Positions 46,991-56,964 of a stretch of DNA of 64,000 nt are shown here, in pieces (position 1 is the stretch's first letter; each line of letters begins with the position of its first letter). The stretch is from Platynereis dumerilii (Eukaryota > Annelida > Polychaeta > Phyllodocida > Nereididae): assembly GCA_026936325.1 (NCBI GenBank), contig JAPTHN010000180.1, positions 265,001 to 329,000 on the forward strand, written 5' to 3'. Position numbers and translations under genes: made by a program. The notes beneath the pieces were generated by a model that searched no databases, was not told the DNA's origin, and worked only from the letters and a program-made list of their open reading frames with translations.

Positions 46991-47931
46991 TACAATAGGG
47001 AAAAAAAGACTTTGAGTAACGATCTGCTGATACCATCTTTCTGCATTCTAATTTTCATAAATTTAAAGTTTGTCTAGTCTATTTTGGCTGAAATCCTTAA
47101 CTGGCAGTCAGCTAAACAGTTCAAAGCCAGTGATCCAAGTCTTTTGCAAGCATGTCATTACAAAAATATATCTTAGGGATCTTCAGCTGATTGATAAATG
47201 TCGCATCATGGCGCTACCAAGTTCCGTCGGTCTCCCAGTCGAAAATCCCTAAAAAATGCTCTGCAATGGACAAGCACATTCTAGGCTCTGGAATATCCTC
47301 ATATTAATGAAACAGCATGAAAATATGTGCAGATAAAAACAATACATAGTCAAAGATAAAATGTAGAAGTAATTTTGTTCCACCTATACTGCAAATCCTA
47401 TATAAAATTTGTGGCTTCATCCATTTTCTCGCCCAGTAGATTAAGATATATAAAAACTTCAGCCTATTGAATCAAACATGTTTTACAAAAGTATGCACAC
47501 ATAGACAAAAATGTAATAATCTAGAATCTAAAGGTAACAATAACTGATAAGCTATGTGAAGCGACACTAATGCATGAACAAGGCTTATTGTTTACTTACT
47601 TGATAAGATCGGTTAAGTTAATATGGCGGCCATAACATCCTCCTTCTCCAGTTTGGTTCCCGCCGTATAATATTGCGTCATTGCTGCAGGTCCAATTAGG
47701 GACCTCGGCCACTCAGAACCACTGGACCGGCTCAGCCAGGGTAAATACGGCCGAACCCATTTCGCGGGCAACTCGCCTCCTTCACGTCGTTCATGGCAGA
47801 TCATAGCACTTCGCACAAGTAAGTCATTGAGCCTTATTAATTCGCTGCACTTGTAGTCCATGGCCTTCACCACCAGTGAGTGAGCCGATCCAGCCTCTCT
47901 CTATTTACACTACGATCGCAATCCTTATCAT
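46991..47931. other. Unassigned stretch, GC-richer at its end
   Basis: No recognised gene. A minus-strand frame (47873-47613, MVKAMDYKCSELIRLND...) is open through the GC-rich part but matches no family I know. Confidence 0.35.
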
Positions 47932-48075
47932 GGGCAAACCACATAAATGCACAGTCTGTGAACAGCCTGCCAGAGGCCATGAAGGTCCGATGGGTGGTAG
48001 GTGTCACACCCTTAAGCAGAAGGAATTTGGTGACCAATTTGCTCGGGCTGAAGCCCTACAAGAGGCACTCGATGA
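47932..48075 (+). CDS. Unknown N-terminal fragment with Cys-x2-Cys...GHxGPxG..Cys motif
   Basis: From ATG 47932: MGKPHKCTVCEQPARGHEGP, then MGGRC and a charged helical part (KEFGDQFARAEALQEAL). The Cys-Cys-His-Cys spacing suggests a small zinc-binding head, of the kind I associate with uncharacterised invertebrate element proteins; I cannot name a family. At about 48076 the sequence becomes the antisense of LINE D, so the frame beyond is not its own. The upstream region is GC-richer than the surroundings. It is a truncated gene at best. Confidence 0.35.
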
Positions 48076-50225
48076 GAGATTAGATTATGAGAATGGATTG
48101 CAGCTTGAGAGGAGGAAATGTTTTGATATTCGACATATTGCACGCGATTACTGAGGTAACTGGACAGGAGGGCCCATGCGGTGCCACTGAAACCATAATA
48201 ATGAAGTTTTTCAAGGAGAATTTCATGATTAATAGTATCAAATGCTTTTGATAAATCCATAAAAACTGTTAGTGGTACATTTCCTGAATCCATTTCATTC
48301 ACAATACGATCAGTTAATTCTAAGGTAGCAAGTTCTGTAGAATGAAGTTCTCTGAAACCATATTGGCTAACATAGTAAAGATTTTTGCTTTTAAAGTAAT
48401 CATGCATTTGAACAAAGAGAACCTTTTCAAATATTTTGGAAATGGTAGGTAACACAGATATAGGTCTGAAATTTTTTATATCTGATTCAGGACCCTTTTT
48501 ATAAACCGGTGTTATTTTGGCTATTTTTAATTTGTCTGGAAATATTCCAGTGTTAAGTGTCTGATTAATTATTATAAGTAGAGGTTCAATAATTGTACCC
48601 TTGATTTTTTTCAGTAGGATTGAGGAAATTATATCACATCCAAAGCTGGTTTTAGATTTCATTTTGTTAATCATTCCATCTAACTCATTAATTGAAACTT
48701 TTCTAAACTGAAAAATTGAATTTATCGGAGGAAATAAATATTTTCTAAAATCAAGTGACGGGGGAAGTGCACTACCTGATGTCAAAGAAGAGGCTACTTC
48801 AGTAAAAAATTTATTGAATGCATTAGCAATTGTTGCTTTGTCCGCCACATTTTTACCATTGATTTTAAATATTTCAACTACTTTGTGTTTATTTTTCATT
48901 CGATTGACTATTTCTTTAATAGTTTTCCATGTGTTCTTTATGTCATTTTTGAACTGCTCGAACTGGCTGTGATAGTATAGTTTTTTAGCAGCACGGATTG
49001 TCTTTTTCAAAATATTATTATAAGTGTTGAGATTGGTTTTAAATTGATTGTAAAAGGTTGATGATACTGGTGTTTTCTTTAACGTAAGATACATTTTGTC
49101 ACGGAAGGCAATTAAATTTAAAATTGCCTTGGTTATCCATTTTGTTTTTTTAAATTTGTGCTTATTTAATTTTAAAGTTCTCGTTGGCATATGCTTTTTC
49201 ATTCCTTCTGAAAGAATTTTAGCCAGAATATTGTAATTTCTGTTTGGATCAGCTGTAGCCCCCCTGTCCAGTCGTTCTACTATGCCTTGAGAAGTAAGAT
49301 ATTCCTTAAATGCGTCAATTGCTTCGTCACTTTGGGTAGTTATAGTAACAAATTTCGGATGGGATTTAGGTAATGCAAAATAATCTAAACAGACAAAATA
49401 AGGTTGATGATCAGAGATTTTGTGTGTTAACACGCCAGAGGTGGTCTGAGAAAAACTATGTGATATTTTACAGAAGAAATTATCTATCAGACTGCCAGTA
49501 TTTCTTGAAAAACGTGTTGGTACAGTTATTTTAGGTATAAAACCAGCACTATGAATAGATTCAAAAAACTCATTTATAACATGCCTTTCATTTATTTTAA
49601 GAAAATCAATATTAAAGTCACCTGTAAGAATTATTTCTCCATGCAAGTTAGATACAACAGAACTAAGCTCTTCAGTAAAAGTGGCGTAATTTTCAATGAG
49701 TTCACGAGGCGGGCGGTATATATTACCAAAAATTACATTTTTTTCTTTAATTTTAACTCGGACAAATTGTTCTTCCCAGGTTTTTGATGGACTGACATCA
49801 ATATTTAAAACTTGACAAGGAATTTCATCTCTGATATAGATGGCAAGTCCACCATGGGGTGTAACTTTATATGGTTGAGAAATCAAAGTATAATTATTAA
49901 TTTCAAACATGGAAATATTTCTCTCATAATTAAACCACGTTTCTTGCAAAAAGATTATTTCAAAGGTACTATTGTTTATGGATAGTCGTTCTAAAAAAAA
50001 CTTTTAGTTGATCTATCTTGGCACTCAAACTCTGAGTGTTGAGGCTCAAACATTTAACACGTTCATTTTACTTCTCAAGAAATCTAGTAACATATCATTG
50101 TCCATATATGGAGAATGACTCAGTAATTGAGGTTCTTCTTCAGACATTTCATTTTCTACAACTGTAGAAAGTGTGTATGCTGACGACCCAGTAAGGTTAC
50201 TCAAGATTTGTTGATCAAGAGACAT
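48076..50225 (-). pseudogene. LINE D ORF2: endonuclease and half RT, truncated
   Basis: Minus strand. It probably starts at ATG 50225 (MSLDQQILSNLTGSSAY). LNTQSLSAKIDQLK opens the endonuclease near 50040, with frame changes near 50045 and 49990. The main frame (49949-48012) has LQETWFN, NIYRPPREL, TGDFNIDFL and SDHQPYF. The RT follows: NFRPISVLPTISKIFEKVL, YGFRELHSTELATLEL and VFMDLSKAFDTINHEILLEKL (motif A). It stops after YLSNRVQYVEYQN, before PQGS and YADD, at the junction with the unrelated sequence near 48076. RT palm and 3' end are missing. It belongs to the CR1/L2 group and is distinct from LINEs A-C. Confidence 0.8.
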
Positions 50226-50349
50226 ACTTAAATTAAAAAATAGAACTGCACCAAGTACATAATTTACCTGAACACACAGGGATCATAAATTAAAGTGGTT
50301 TCATAATATCCTCCAGATGATATATCAACTGCTGACCTTAGATGAATGA

Positions 50350-50645
50350 ATGCTCCAATATTTTCCTAAAGACCCCCAATGTTTCATTTTGCTCAACAGA
50401 GTCACACGTGTCTTCACTTGAAAGAACTCGGCACATGAGATCACAAAGTTCCTCGATTTGATCTGAAGAAATTTTAGCTGTAACGTGGTAAATTCCATTA
50501 TTGTGAGGCTCAGTTGTCAGACCCTGCTACGTTCTGTTGATGGGAAGGTCTAAATCAAGCAGTTTTGCTGCCATTAAAGAGTGAAGAGCAGCATCCGCAA
50601 TGAAATGACCTCTGACGGCTCGAGCAACTGCTTTCGCAGACAAGA
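50350..50645 (-). pseudogene. Remnant of an uncharacterised element protein
   Basis: Minus strand translation near 50640-50560 gives SAKAVARAVRGHFIADAALH, then SLMAAKLLDLDLP. After a stop it continues YHVTAKISSDQIEELCDLMC. The AKAVARAxRGHFxxDAAL pattern resembles, from memory, uncharacterised multi-copy proteins of marine invertebrates thought to be element-encoded. No domain name can be given. At least two stops break it. The dispersed repeat begins exactly where it ends (50646). Confidence 0.4.
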
Positions 50646-51009
50646 TGGCCCAATTTCACCAACATGTTTGGACTGGTCCCAACTGTTAGACACCAGTCTC
50701 AAGTGCAAAAAACATGTCACCAACATCTGAGTTGTACAAACTTTAAAGAGCTGAAAGACACAATAAATGAAGGTAGTTTAGTTTCAACTGCTATACATTA
50801 AGTGCATAGGTTATTTCTACTCTCAGTCAGTAGAAATGTGTAAAAATACAACTAAAAAAAAATTATAATCAAAAATTAAGTTTCAATATTCCAAATGGAA
50901 ATTGCTGCACGACTTCTATTGGAAAGCTGCAAATATGGGAAAAATAATCCCTTATTTATTTTCACCTACTTTCATGGTCAAAATGCATATAAACCTACTT
51001 GGGACTAGT
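50646..51009 (+). repeat. Dispersed repeat family, copy 2
   Basis: About 90% similar by eye to 35705-36020 over some 310 bp; the end (50956-50986) matches 44886-44918 instead. LTR element 2 is inserted at its right edge. Confidence 0.7.
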
Positions 51010-51136
51010 TGTAACAAATATATCAGTGATGTTCTTGAGAGCAATCCTTGATGCGTCTGTACTGTCTGAAGTCTTGGTAGCGTCTGAGAGAGAGAGCTGT
51101 GCGCTTGGCTGCACAACAGCTCCACCTGCTGTCACA
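51010..51136 (-). repeat. LTR of element 2 (3' LTR in element sense)
   Basis: 127 bp, TG...CA ends, near-identical to 55380-55506; preceded by TAGT. Confidence 0.85.
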
Positions 51137-51635
51137 CTCTCCCCCTTTTTGATGTTTAAGAGTCCTGTTTGCTGTTAATTTCTGTGACTTCAGGATGATG
51201 ATGATTGGTGACTTGGCTGTTGATGATTCTGGTAGTCTTTGTAGCAGAACTTGATATCCGTCGTTCATTTGGTCTAAATTCGCTCCATTTCCACAAGGGG
51301 TACTCCGGTCTTTGGGTCTTCAGTTGCAGGAGGCAACGTCTTGATGACATCAGTATGAGGTCCTTGATGACAGTAAAGAGGCTCGGGTACCGGAAAGCAC
51401 CAGGCATAAAATAATTGAAACTAACAGTTACCATAAGAAAATCAGGAGTTAAAAGGTCTATTGACATCAGCTTACTGAGTCCACACAAAATTGGATGATG
51501 CAGTCCATGCTAAAAGGTGAGAGACAATACAATTCGAAACAGAATAATAATTTAAGTGTAACAAACATGTCCACATAAAACATAACAAACTCAAAACATA
51601 GATCAAACGAATACAAAATTTACAACTGACAACAT

Positions 51636-54455
51636 TTAATGAAGTCTTGATTCCTTCATCCAGCTTAGCCACTCCTTCCAGGTTGTGTGTGTGGAGAGGT
51701 CACCTGGGTCGGTCATTCCGGCATCCTTGATCCAACTGAGCCACTCCTTCCGGGATGGGCATGATGGTGATGTGAATTCACTTGGATTGAGCACGATGCT
51801 GTTAGTTGAGTCCTGTCCGAATTGATGATCCAAAGTTGAACTGTCCTGGCACCCTCCCCCTCCGTCAAACAAGGGCCAAGGTGAAGAGGCAATTTGGTGT
51901 TCATCTGGCCAGAAAACTTCGGGGTTTTGCCTCACTTTAAACTCATGTGGAAGCAGATGCTTCGGAAGTGAGCTCAATATGGGTCCTGGGGGATTATCCA
52001 TGGGTAACTCTGTTGGAGCGCCATCCAAACTCCCATCTATCCTGGAACATCCGAACTTGTGTCTTGGAATTCCTTCATTTTCACCTCCAGGACTGGTATC
52101 TGGAAATACATAATCAAAACATGGTAACACAACAGGGGAGCCGAACAGCTCTGAAAAATGAATAGATCTAACTTGGGAGCTGGAAAGCTCCTGATAATTT
52201 GATGACTTGTTAATGTCACTCTTAAAATTACAAACTTGAAGGCCAGGTGTTGAGAAATCATTTTGAAATATTTGACCATCAGAATGAGGAAACGGCCGCA
52301 GGTGTTGCATGGGAGGGCACTCTTTCAGAAGGCAATCCGAAGATATTGGTCCAGGTCCATGTAGTTGAGAAAGGTGCCGCACAGCACCGCTTTGCCACAC
52401 AAGGGTGCTGTGTAGGTCTTGTCCATGCTTCTTGCTTTTCTTCTTGCTTTTCTTCTTGCTTTTCTTCTTGCTTTTCTTCTTGCTTTTCTTCTTGCTTTTC
52501 TTCTTGCTTTTCTTCTTGCTTTTCTTCTTGCTTTTCTTCTTGCTTTTCTTCTTGCTTTTCTTCTTACTTTGTCTCTCGCTCTTCTTGCTTCTCTTCTCTG
52601 CAGATTTGTAGCACTCATAAGTTAACTCATCACTGGATCCTGAAGATGCATCACTGGAATCAAATGAGTCGCAGCAGTCGGATGAGTCAGTGGAGTTGGG
52701 AGAGTCACTCGAGCTCGATGAATCACTTGAATCCGAAGAGTCGCTCGATTCTGAGGAGTCACTGGCACTGGAGTCAGATGAGTTGCTGGAGTCTGCTGAA
52801 TCGCTGGAGGCTGATGATTCAATCGAGTTGGATGACTCACTTGAGTCCGATGGCTCACTGGTAGGCCTACTAGTAGCTGATGAAGTGCTGATATGGGATG
52901 AGGTAGGCCTACTGTGACAATCTTCATCAGGCTGTTTGCAGGCATTGGTGGCACTCAACTTCGCCTCAGATTTTGTCCTTACTTCTCTCCTTGCTTGGCT
53001 ACCCAGCCTACCCTGCAACTGATCATGAAAAGAAGCAGGCATATTGGCATAATGATTAAAGTTATTCAGAGCAACAGGATAATGAAATTGAGGCATCATC
53101 AAGCTTGTTGTGATTTGTGCAGAAGGTCTACAGGAACTTGAAGAGTAGGAACTCGGCATCTCCGGTGGCACAACAGCAGGAGCAACTTGTTGTCTTGGGT
53201 CGCTCCCAGGTGACAAATCATTATGAAGAGATGCTGCTTGAGCCTGTTGGTTGTTAAGCACAGAATGATAATTGGCCAAGCCTCCAGGGATTCTGCTGAA
53301 GTTCGGAGGACGGCAGTAGTCTTCTTCAAGGGATGAACGTGAGGGTCTTGGTGATTCCATATCCCGATGTTTGACTTCCTTGGGTGAAAGTTTCTTCTTC
53401 AATGCAGATGAAGTCGGCTGAAGGAAAGGGGGACGCACATCCCCAGCAGATACAGATTTCTGACAAATGGATGCTGAGGAAAATGAGGTCCCATCATTTT
53501 CATTAGGCGACGATTTTGCAGACTCATTCTGCGTCTGTGCTGAAGAATGCAAATCATTTCTATGACCTGGAATTGGAGCATACTCAAAAGACACATTTTC
53601 AGCACATAAATCATTAGGGTCAGAAGCATTTACAAATCCAAGTGAGTAAGTTGTTGGTTGTCGGTGAGCAGAAAGACACTTGGATGGAATATCTTCAGCT
53701 CGTTCCACACTCATGGCCATTTCTGCCAGTACGGCGTAACGGTAAAGGCTTTCTAGTGACATAAGTCGACCCCACCATGCTTTCAGTTCATCATACAAAT
53801 ATTCATGAAGGTCTCCCAAAAAGAGATTTTCATCAAAATAAGGGAGTTCTCTCCGCTGTCTTAAGATGCATGCCTCCAACTCGTCCACAAATTCTTTGGC
53901 TACTTTGTACTCAACTTCAATCTCTTTTTTCGGCTGCAGAGGAGTTGGTTGGAAAGGTTGTTTCTTAAAAGCTGGGCTTGCAGTCTTCTTGTCTTCAGGT
54001 TCAACCACTTGAGGGAGTTCATCTGTCAGGGGATGTTCTTTTCCGAAGATGCCACTTGAACACCCATAGGCAATAACGGAGTCATCATCAAGATGCAGGC
54101 AGCTGTCCAAGGATGGAGACTTCAATGAATATGAGTCTCGACGAGGTGCTGAATTGGTTGTAATTGGGGGTCTTTGATAATCCTCAAAGCATATAAATTC
54201 ATGCTTGATCATAATATCCCAATACCAGAGTCCAATTCCAGTTATGAATGGCATCACATCTCGTTCAAGTACATAAACTGGGCGGCTCATCATAATAATT
54301 TTCAAGGTGGCCTTCCTGAGTCCAGGTACGGAGCAGAGATCTTCAAAGGAGGCTGTGTTTAAGTTCACCGGATCCATGGTGAATAATCCAATTGGCCTCA
54401 ACAGTGAAGAGAATAAAGACGATACATTGACAATACAATTTTTTGCACACTTCAA
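51636..54455 (-). CDS. gag: Gag-position protein of LTR element 2: HhH start, Ser/Asp tract, Lys-rich repeat
   Basis: 939 codons, open throughout. Met27 (54377) is the likelier start because a ComEA-like HhH follows at once (VNLNTASFEDLCSVPGLRKA). A helical segment lies at about residues 170-260 (EFVDELEACILRQRRELPYF, then LKAWWGRLMSLESLYRYAVL). About residues 530-605 are almost only Ser and Asp; about 628-677 are SKKK units; the C-terminus repeats KEWLSWIKD and KEWLSWMKE. No zinc knuckle or protease is seen. Position between LTRs and the HhH start shared with LTR element 1 argue for a gag role; a true capsid fold is not proven. The basic tract could bind RNA, or act as a nuclear signal. Confidence 0.65.
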   Translation of the reverse strand: MKCAKNCIVNVSSLFSSLLRPIGLFTMDPVNLNTASFEDLCSVPGLRKATLKIIMMSRPVYVLERDVMPFITGIGLWYWDIMIKHEFICFEDYQRPPITTNSAPRRDSYSLKSPSLDSCLHLDDDSVIAYGCSSGIFGKEHPLTDELPQVVEPEDKKTASPAFKKQPFQPTPLQPKKEIEVEYKVAKEFVDELEACILRQRRELPYFDENLFLGDLHEYLYDELKAWWGRLMSLESLYRYAVLAEMAMSVERAEDIPSKCLSAHRQPTTYSLGFVNASDPNDLCAENVSFEYAPIPGHRNDLHSSAQTQNESAKSSPNENDGTSFSSASICQKSVSAGDVRPPFLQPTSSALKKKLSPKEVKHRDMESPRPSRSSLEEDYCRPPNFSRIPGGLANYHSVLNNQQAQAASLHNDLSPGSDPRQQVAPAVVPPEMPSSYSSSSCRPSAQITTSLMMPQFHYPVALNNFNHYANMPASFHDQLQGRLGSQARREVRTKSEAKLSATNACKQPDEDCHSRPTSSHISTSSATSRPTSEPSDSSESSNSIESSASSDSADSSNSSDSSASDSSESSDSSDSSDSSSSSDSPNSTDSSDCCDSFDSSDASSGSSDELTYECYKSAEKRSKKSERQSKKKSKKKSKKKSKKKSKKKSKKKSKKKSKKKSKKKSKKKSKKKSKKHGQDLHSTLVWQSGAVRHLSQLHGPGPISSDCLLKECPPMQHLRPFPHSDGQIFQNDFSTPGLQVCNFKSDINKSSNYQELSSSQVRSIHFSELFGSPVVLPCFDYVFPDTSPGGENEGIPRHKFGCSRIDGSLDGAPTELPMDNPPGPILSSLPKHLLPHEFKVRQNPEVFWPDEHQIASSPWPLFDGGGGCQDSSTLDHQFGQDSTNSIVLNPSEFTSPSCPSRKEWLSWIKDAGMTDPGDLSTHTTWKEWLSWMKESRLH
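52425..52570. repeat. 12-bp tandem repeat encoding SKKK
   Basis: About 11-12 units of cttttcttcttg. On the minus strand it codes for the SKKK repeat of the gag-position protein; frames on the other strand are by-products. Confidence 0.92.
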
Positions 54456-55379
54456 TCTATGTACATGTATGCATAATCAGCACGAATATTTACAAAATGT
54501 CATTTTGAAATTTTGAAAGGCCTGCACAAAATATTTACAATGGCCTAATTATACAACCTCACTCTCTCTTTTTTCTTTTTTTTTTGTAGATTTTTTTTTG
54601 TGAGTGGGTGTATATGAACGAATCTTGAAGTGTAAATACGAATCAGAATGTCAACCACTGTCAAATTCACTCAATAATATTTACAGGTTGACAGTTAGCA
54701 GAATCAGCAGAACAAAACAAATGCTTGTCAGTTTTGACAGCTTCCTAATCCGCTGGTTAGATAGGTGACAATGAGTGTCTAAAGTTCACATAAGTTGAAA
54801 TCCGAAATGGGGAACAAAAATTCCCAACACTATTAAAAGAGTGCTTAATAATTTCGAAAAGCAAAATCAAATAGGCCTAAAATATATAGGCTTCACCAAT
54901 GTATGTTAATAAGATCTGCCTTAAGTAGTGACTGTCAATCTACTACACTGACGTCGTATATAAAGTGGCCCAAAAAATTAACAACGTTTTGTTGACTTAG
55001 ACAGTGCTGAGAAACTGCAGCAGACGACCAGCATCAGCTAAATCAATGCACTCTAAGATGCAATACACAACTTTTACATGTGCTATTCCAAGTCTAGGAA
55101 ACAAACTGAGTGGATGCCGAAAAGCATCAACTCTAAACAGCAAATTATGTACAATAAAATATAAAATAATTCAGCAAATAGGCCGAAATCAAGTCCTATA
55201 GTTACCTATCAATTATGTAGCTATCTGACCACGCAATAATCGGCAAATGGACTCGAAAAAACGGCAATTTTCGCCGAAAATAACGGTAAAAATAGGCTCA
55301 AAAAGCTGCCGAAAAGCAGCAGAAATACTGCCAATCACCTACAGTAATAGGAGGCACCTTGGTTTACCGCTGTCACCAC

Positions 55380-55506
55380 TGTAACGAATTTACAAGTGAT
55401 GTTCTTGAGAGCAATCCTTGATGCGTCTGTACTGTCTGAAGTCTTGGTAGCGTCTGAGAGAGAGAGCTGTGCGCTTGGCTGCACAACAGCTCCACCTGCT
55501 GTCACA
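55380..55506 (-). repeat. LTR of element 2 (5' LTR in element sense)
   Basis: 127 bp partner of 51010-51136; followed by TAGT. Confidence 0.85.
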
Positions 55507-55510
55507 TAGT

Positions 55511-56964
55511 CTCAATTAGACAGCTGGAAGAGACTCGAGTCCAAACACATTTCACCAACTTTTCGAACACCAGTCTGAAAGCAAGAGAGACTGGACAGCT
55601 GTTAGCATGATTCTTTGGACTTAAGCCTTTTTACAGTTGTTAACTGTTTTGAAGACCTGTTATACACGGTAAAGCAAGCTGAGTCTCTGATTGCCTTGTG
55701 CATTCGATAAGCAGGAAATTTCAAGTGGCAAAGAGGGAGGGGGTTAGGGGGTTAATACCCCCTCCCACCTCAGCATTGACCTTTATACTTAATTAAAATA
55801 TTTATTTACTTTTTCATTCCTCAGCCCTTCCCCTTCTGATGTTTTTCTGGATTCCCTTTAGCATCGGATGAGATGCGAATCGGCTGCCCCTTGCACCAGT
55901 GTCTGTGATGGGCAAATAAAATATCCCTGTTATGGGGTAAATGTGGAACATGTAAAGGACTCCCGCTCTGTCTCCCATCTCAAGAATCAACCCTTGTGAG
56001 CACCAAGAACTTGGCTTAGAGAGCTCTATCTATCAATTTTTTCTATCTATCTATTGTGTAAAGCCAGTGGTACATTCGTTACTTGGGGTCCCACCTCTGA
56101 CGTCATCAAAATCACCCCATTTTCACCTCTTTTGCATTCGCCTTCCCCCATATGTATCAAAACATTTTTTACTTCCCATATCCACATAACATACTCACCC
56201 ATACCACCCAAATTTCTCATTTCAAACACAGCTTTTTTTAGCCCCCTCCCCACTATCTGGATCAGCCTCTGCCTGCCTTCATAGTCCACATTTGTCCACG
56301 ACCTTCAACAATTCCCTCTTTTTTCATGCATGCCTTTCTGATGAATTCACTTCCAAATCAATTACTGATGCCCTTCCCCTTCGATTCAAATGTCCATGGA
56401 TAGAAGAAGCACCACAAGCAGGCCATTCCTTCGTGATTATACTTCCGGCAGAGTCTGTTATGATCCAGGCTGCATTTTCGCGCCTTTCTCCTGCCTGTTC
56501 ACGATAGGATAGCCTGGATAGTGATCTTTCTGTAGGCTATGTGTGAATGAGATGATAGCTTTGTTTGCTTTTAATTGCATTCAAATCAATTTAATTGATT
56601 CCTGTCAAAGGTGTTAAACGTTGACACTTTAAAGTGCAATTCACTTTCACACCTCAATCGCTGTCATCTAGAACCATGTCGCACTATTCAATATAAAATA
56701 CAACAGTAGGCAGAATAATGATGCAACAAAGAAGCCTGGAATGCTAACAAATTTCTAAAATGTTAAAGAAAACCGACATCTTTATGGCATTAAAAATGCT
56801 GTGCTTTCTTTGTAGCCAAACTGCTGATTGTTCATAATGTGCATTCACCCTTGGGTTATAGAAATACTGAATTGCATCCACGAGCGGAAGTACCAGTCAT
56901 TGATAGACATAGTATATCAGGGCTTGCAGATTGATTTAATCCATCCATATACTATCATATGACA
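55511..56964. other. Non-coding stretch
   Basis: No convincing gene. A C-rich open stretch at 56054-56284 lies in both orientations without family signature. A short tatctatc run is at about 56023-56053. Confidence 0.4.

Larger units (their letters stand above)
51010..55506 (-). mobile_element. LTR retroelement 2, gag-only, looks whole (minus strand)
   Basis: Direct repeats of 127 bp (51010-51136 and 55380-55506) begin TGTAAC and end GTCACA, differing at about four positions. Flanks are TAGT on both sides (51006-51009 and 55507-55510), a 4-bp duplication. One base from the upstream LTR the plus strand reads ACCGCTGTCACCA (55366-55378), shaped like a tRNA 3' end and so a candidate primer site; I could not name the tRNA. 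The only long frame is the 939-codon gag-like gene (54455-51636). Leader (54456-55379) and the downstream part (51137-51635) are non-coding. No pol is seen, so the element depends on a partner. Low LTR divergence suggests a young insertion. Confidence 0.82.

Noticed and set aside
52247-52864. Plus-strand frames of FSSC, FLLF or LLAF repeats and an ELDESLES frame
   Set aside because: Antisense of the SKKK and Ser/Asp coding region of the gag-position protein.
56047-56289. Overlapping plus and minus frames near 56.1 kb
   Set aside because: C-rich composition removes stops on both strands; no family signature.
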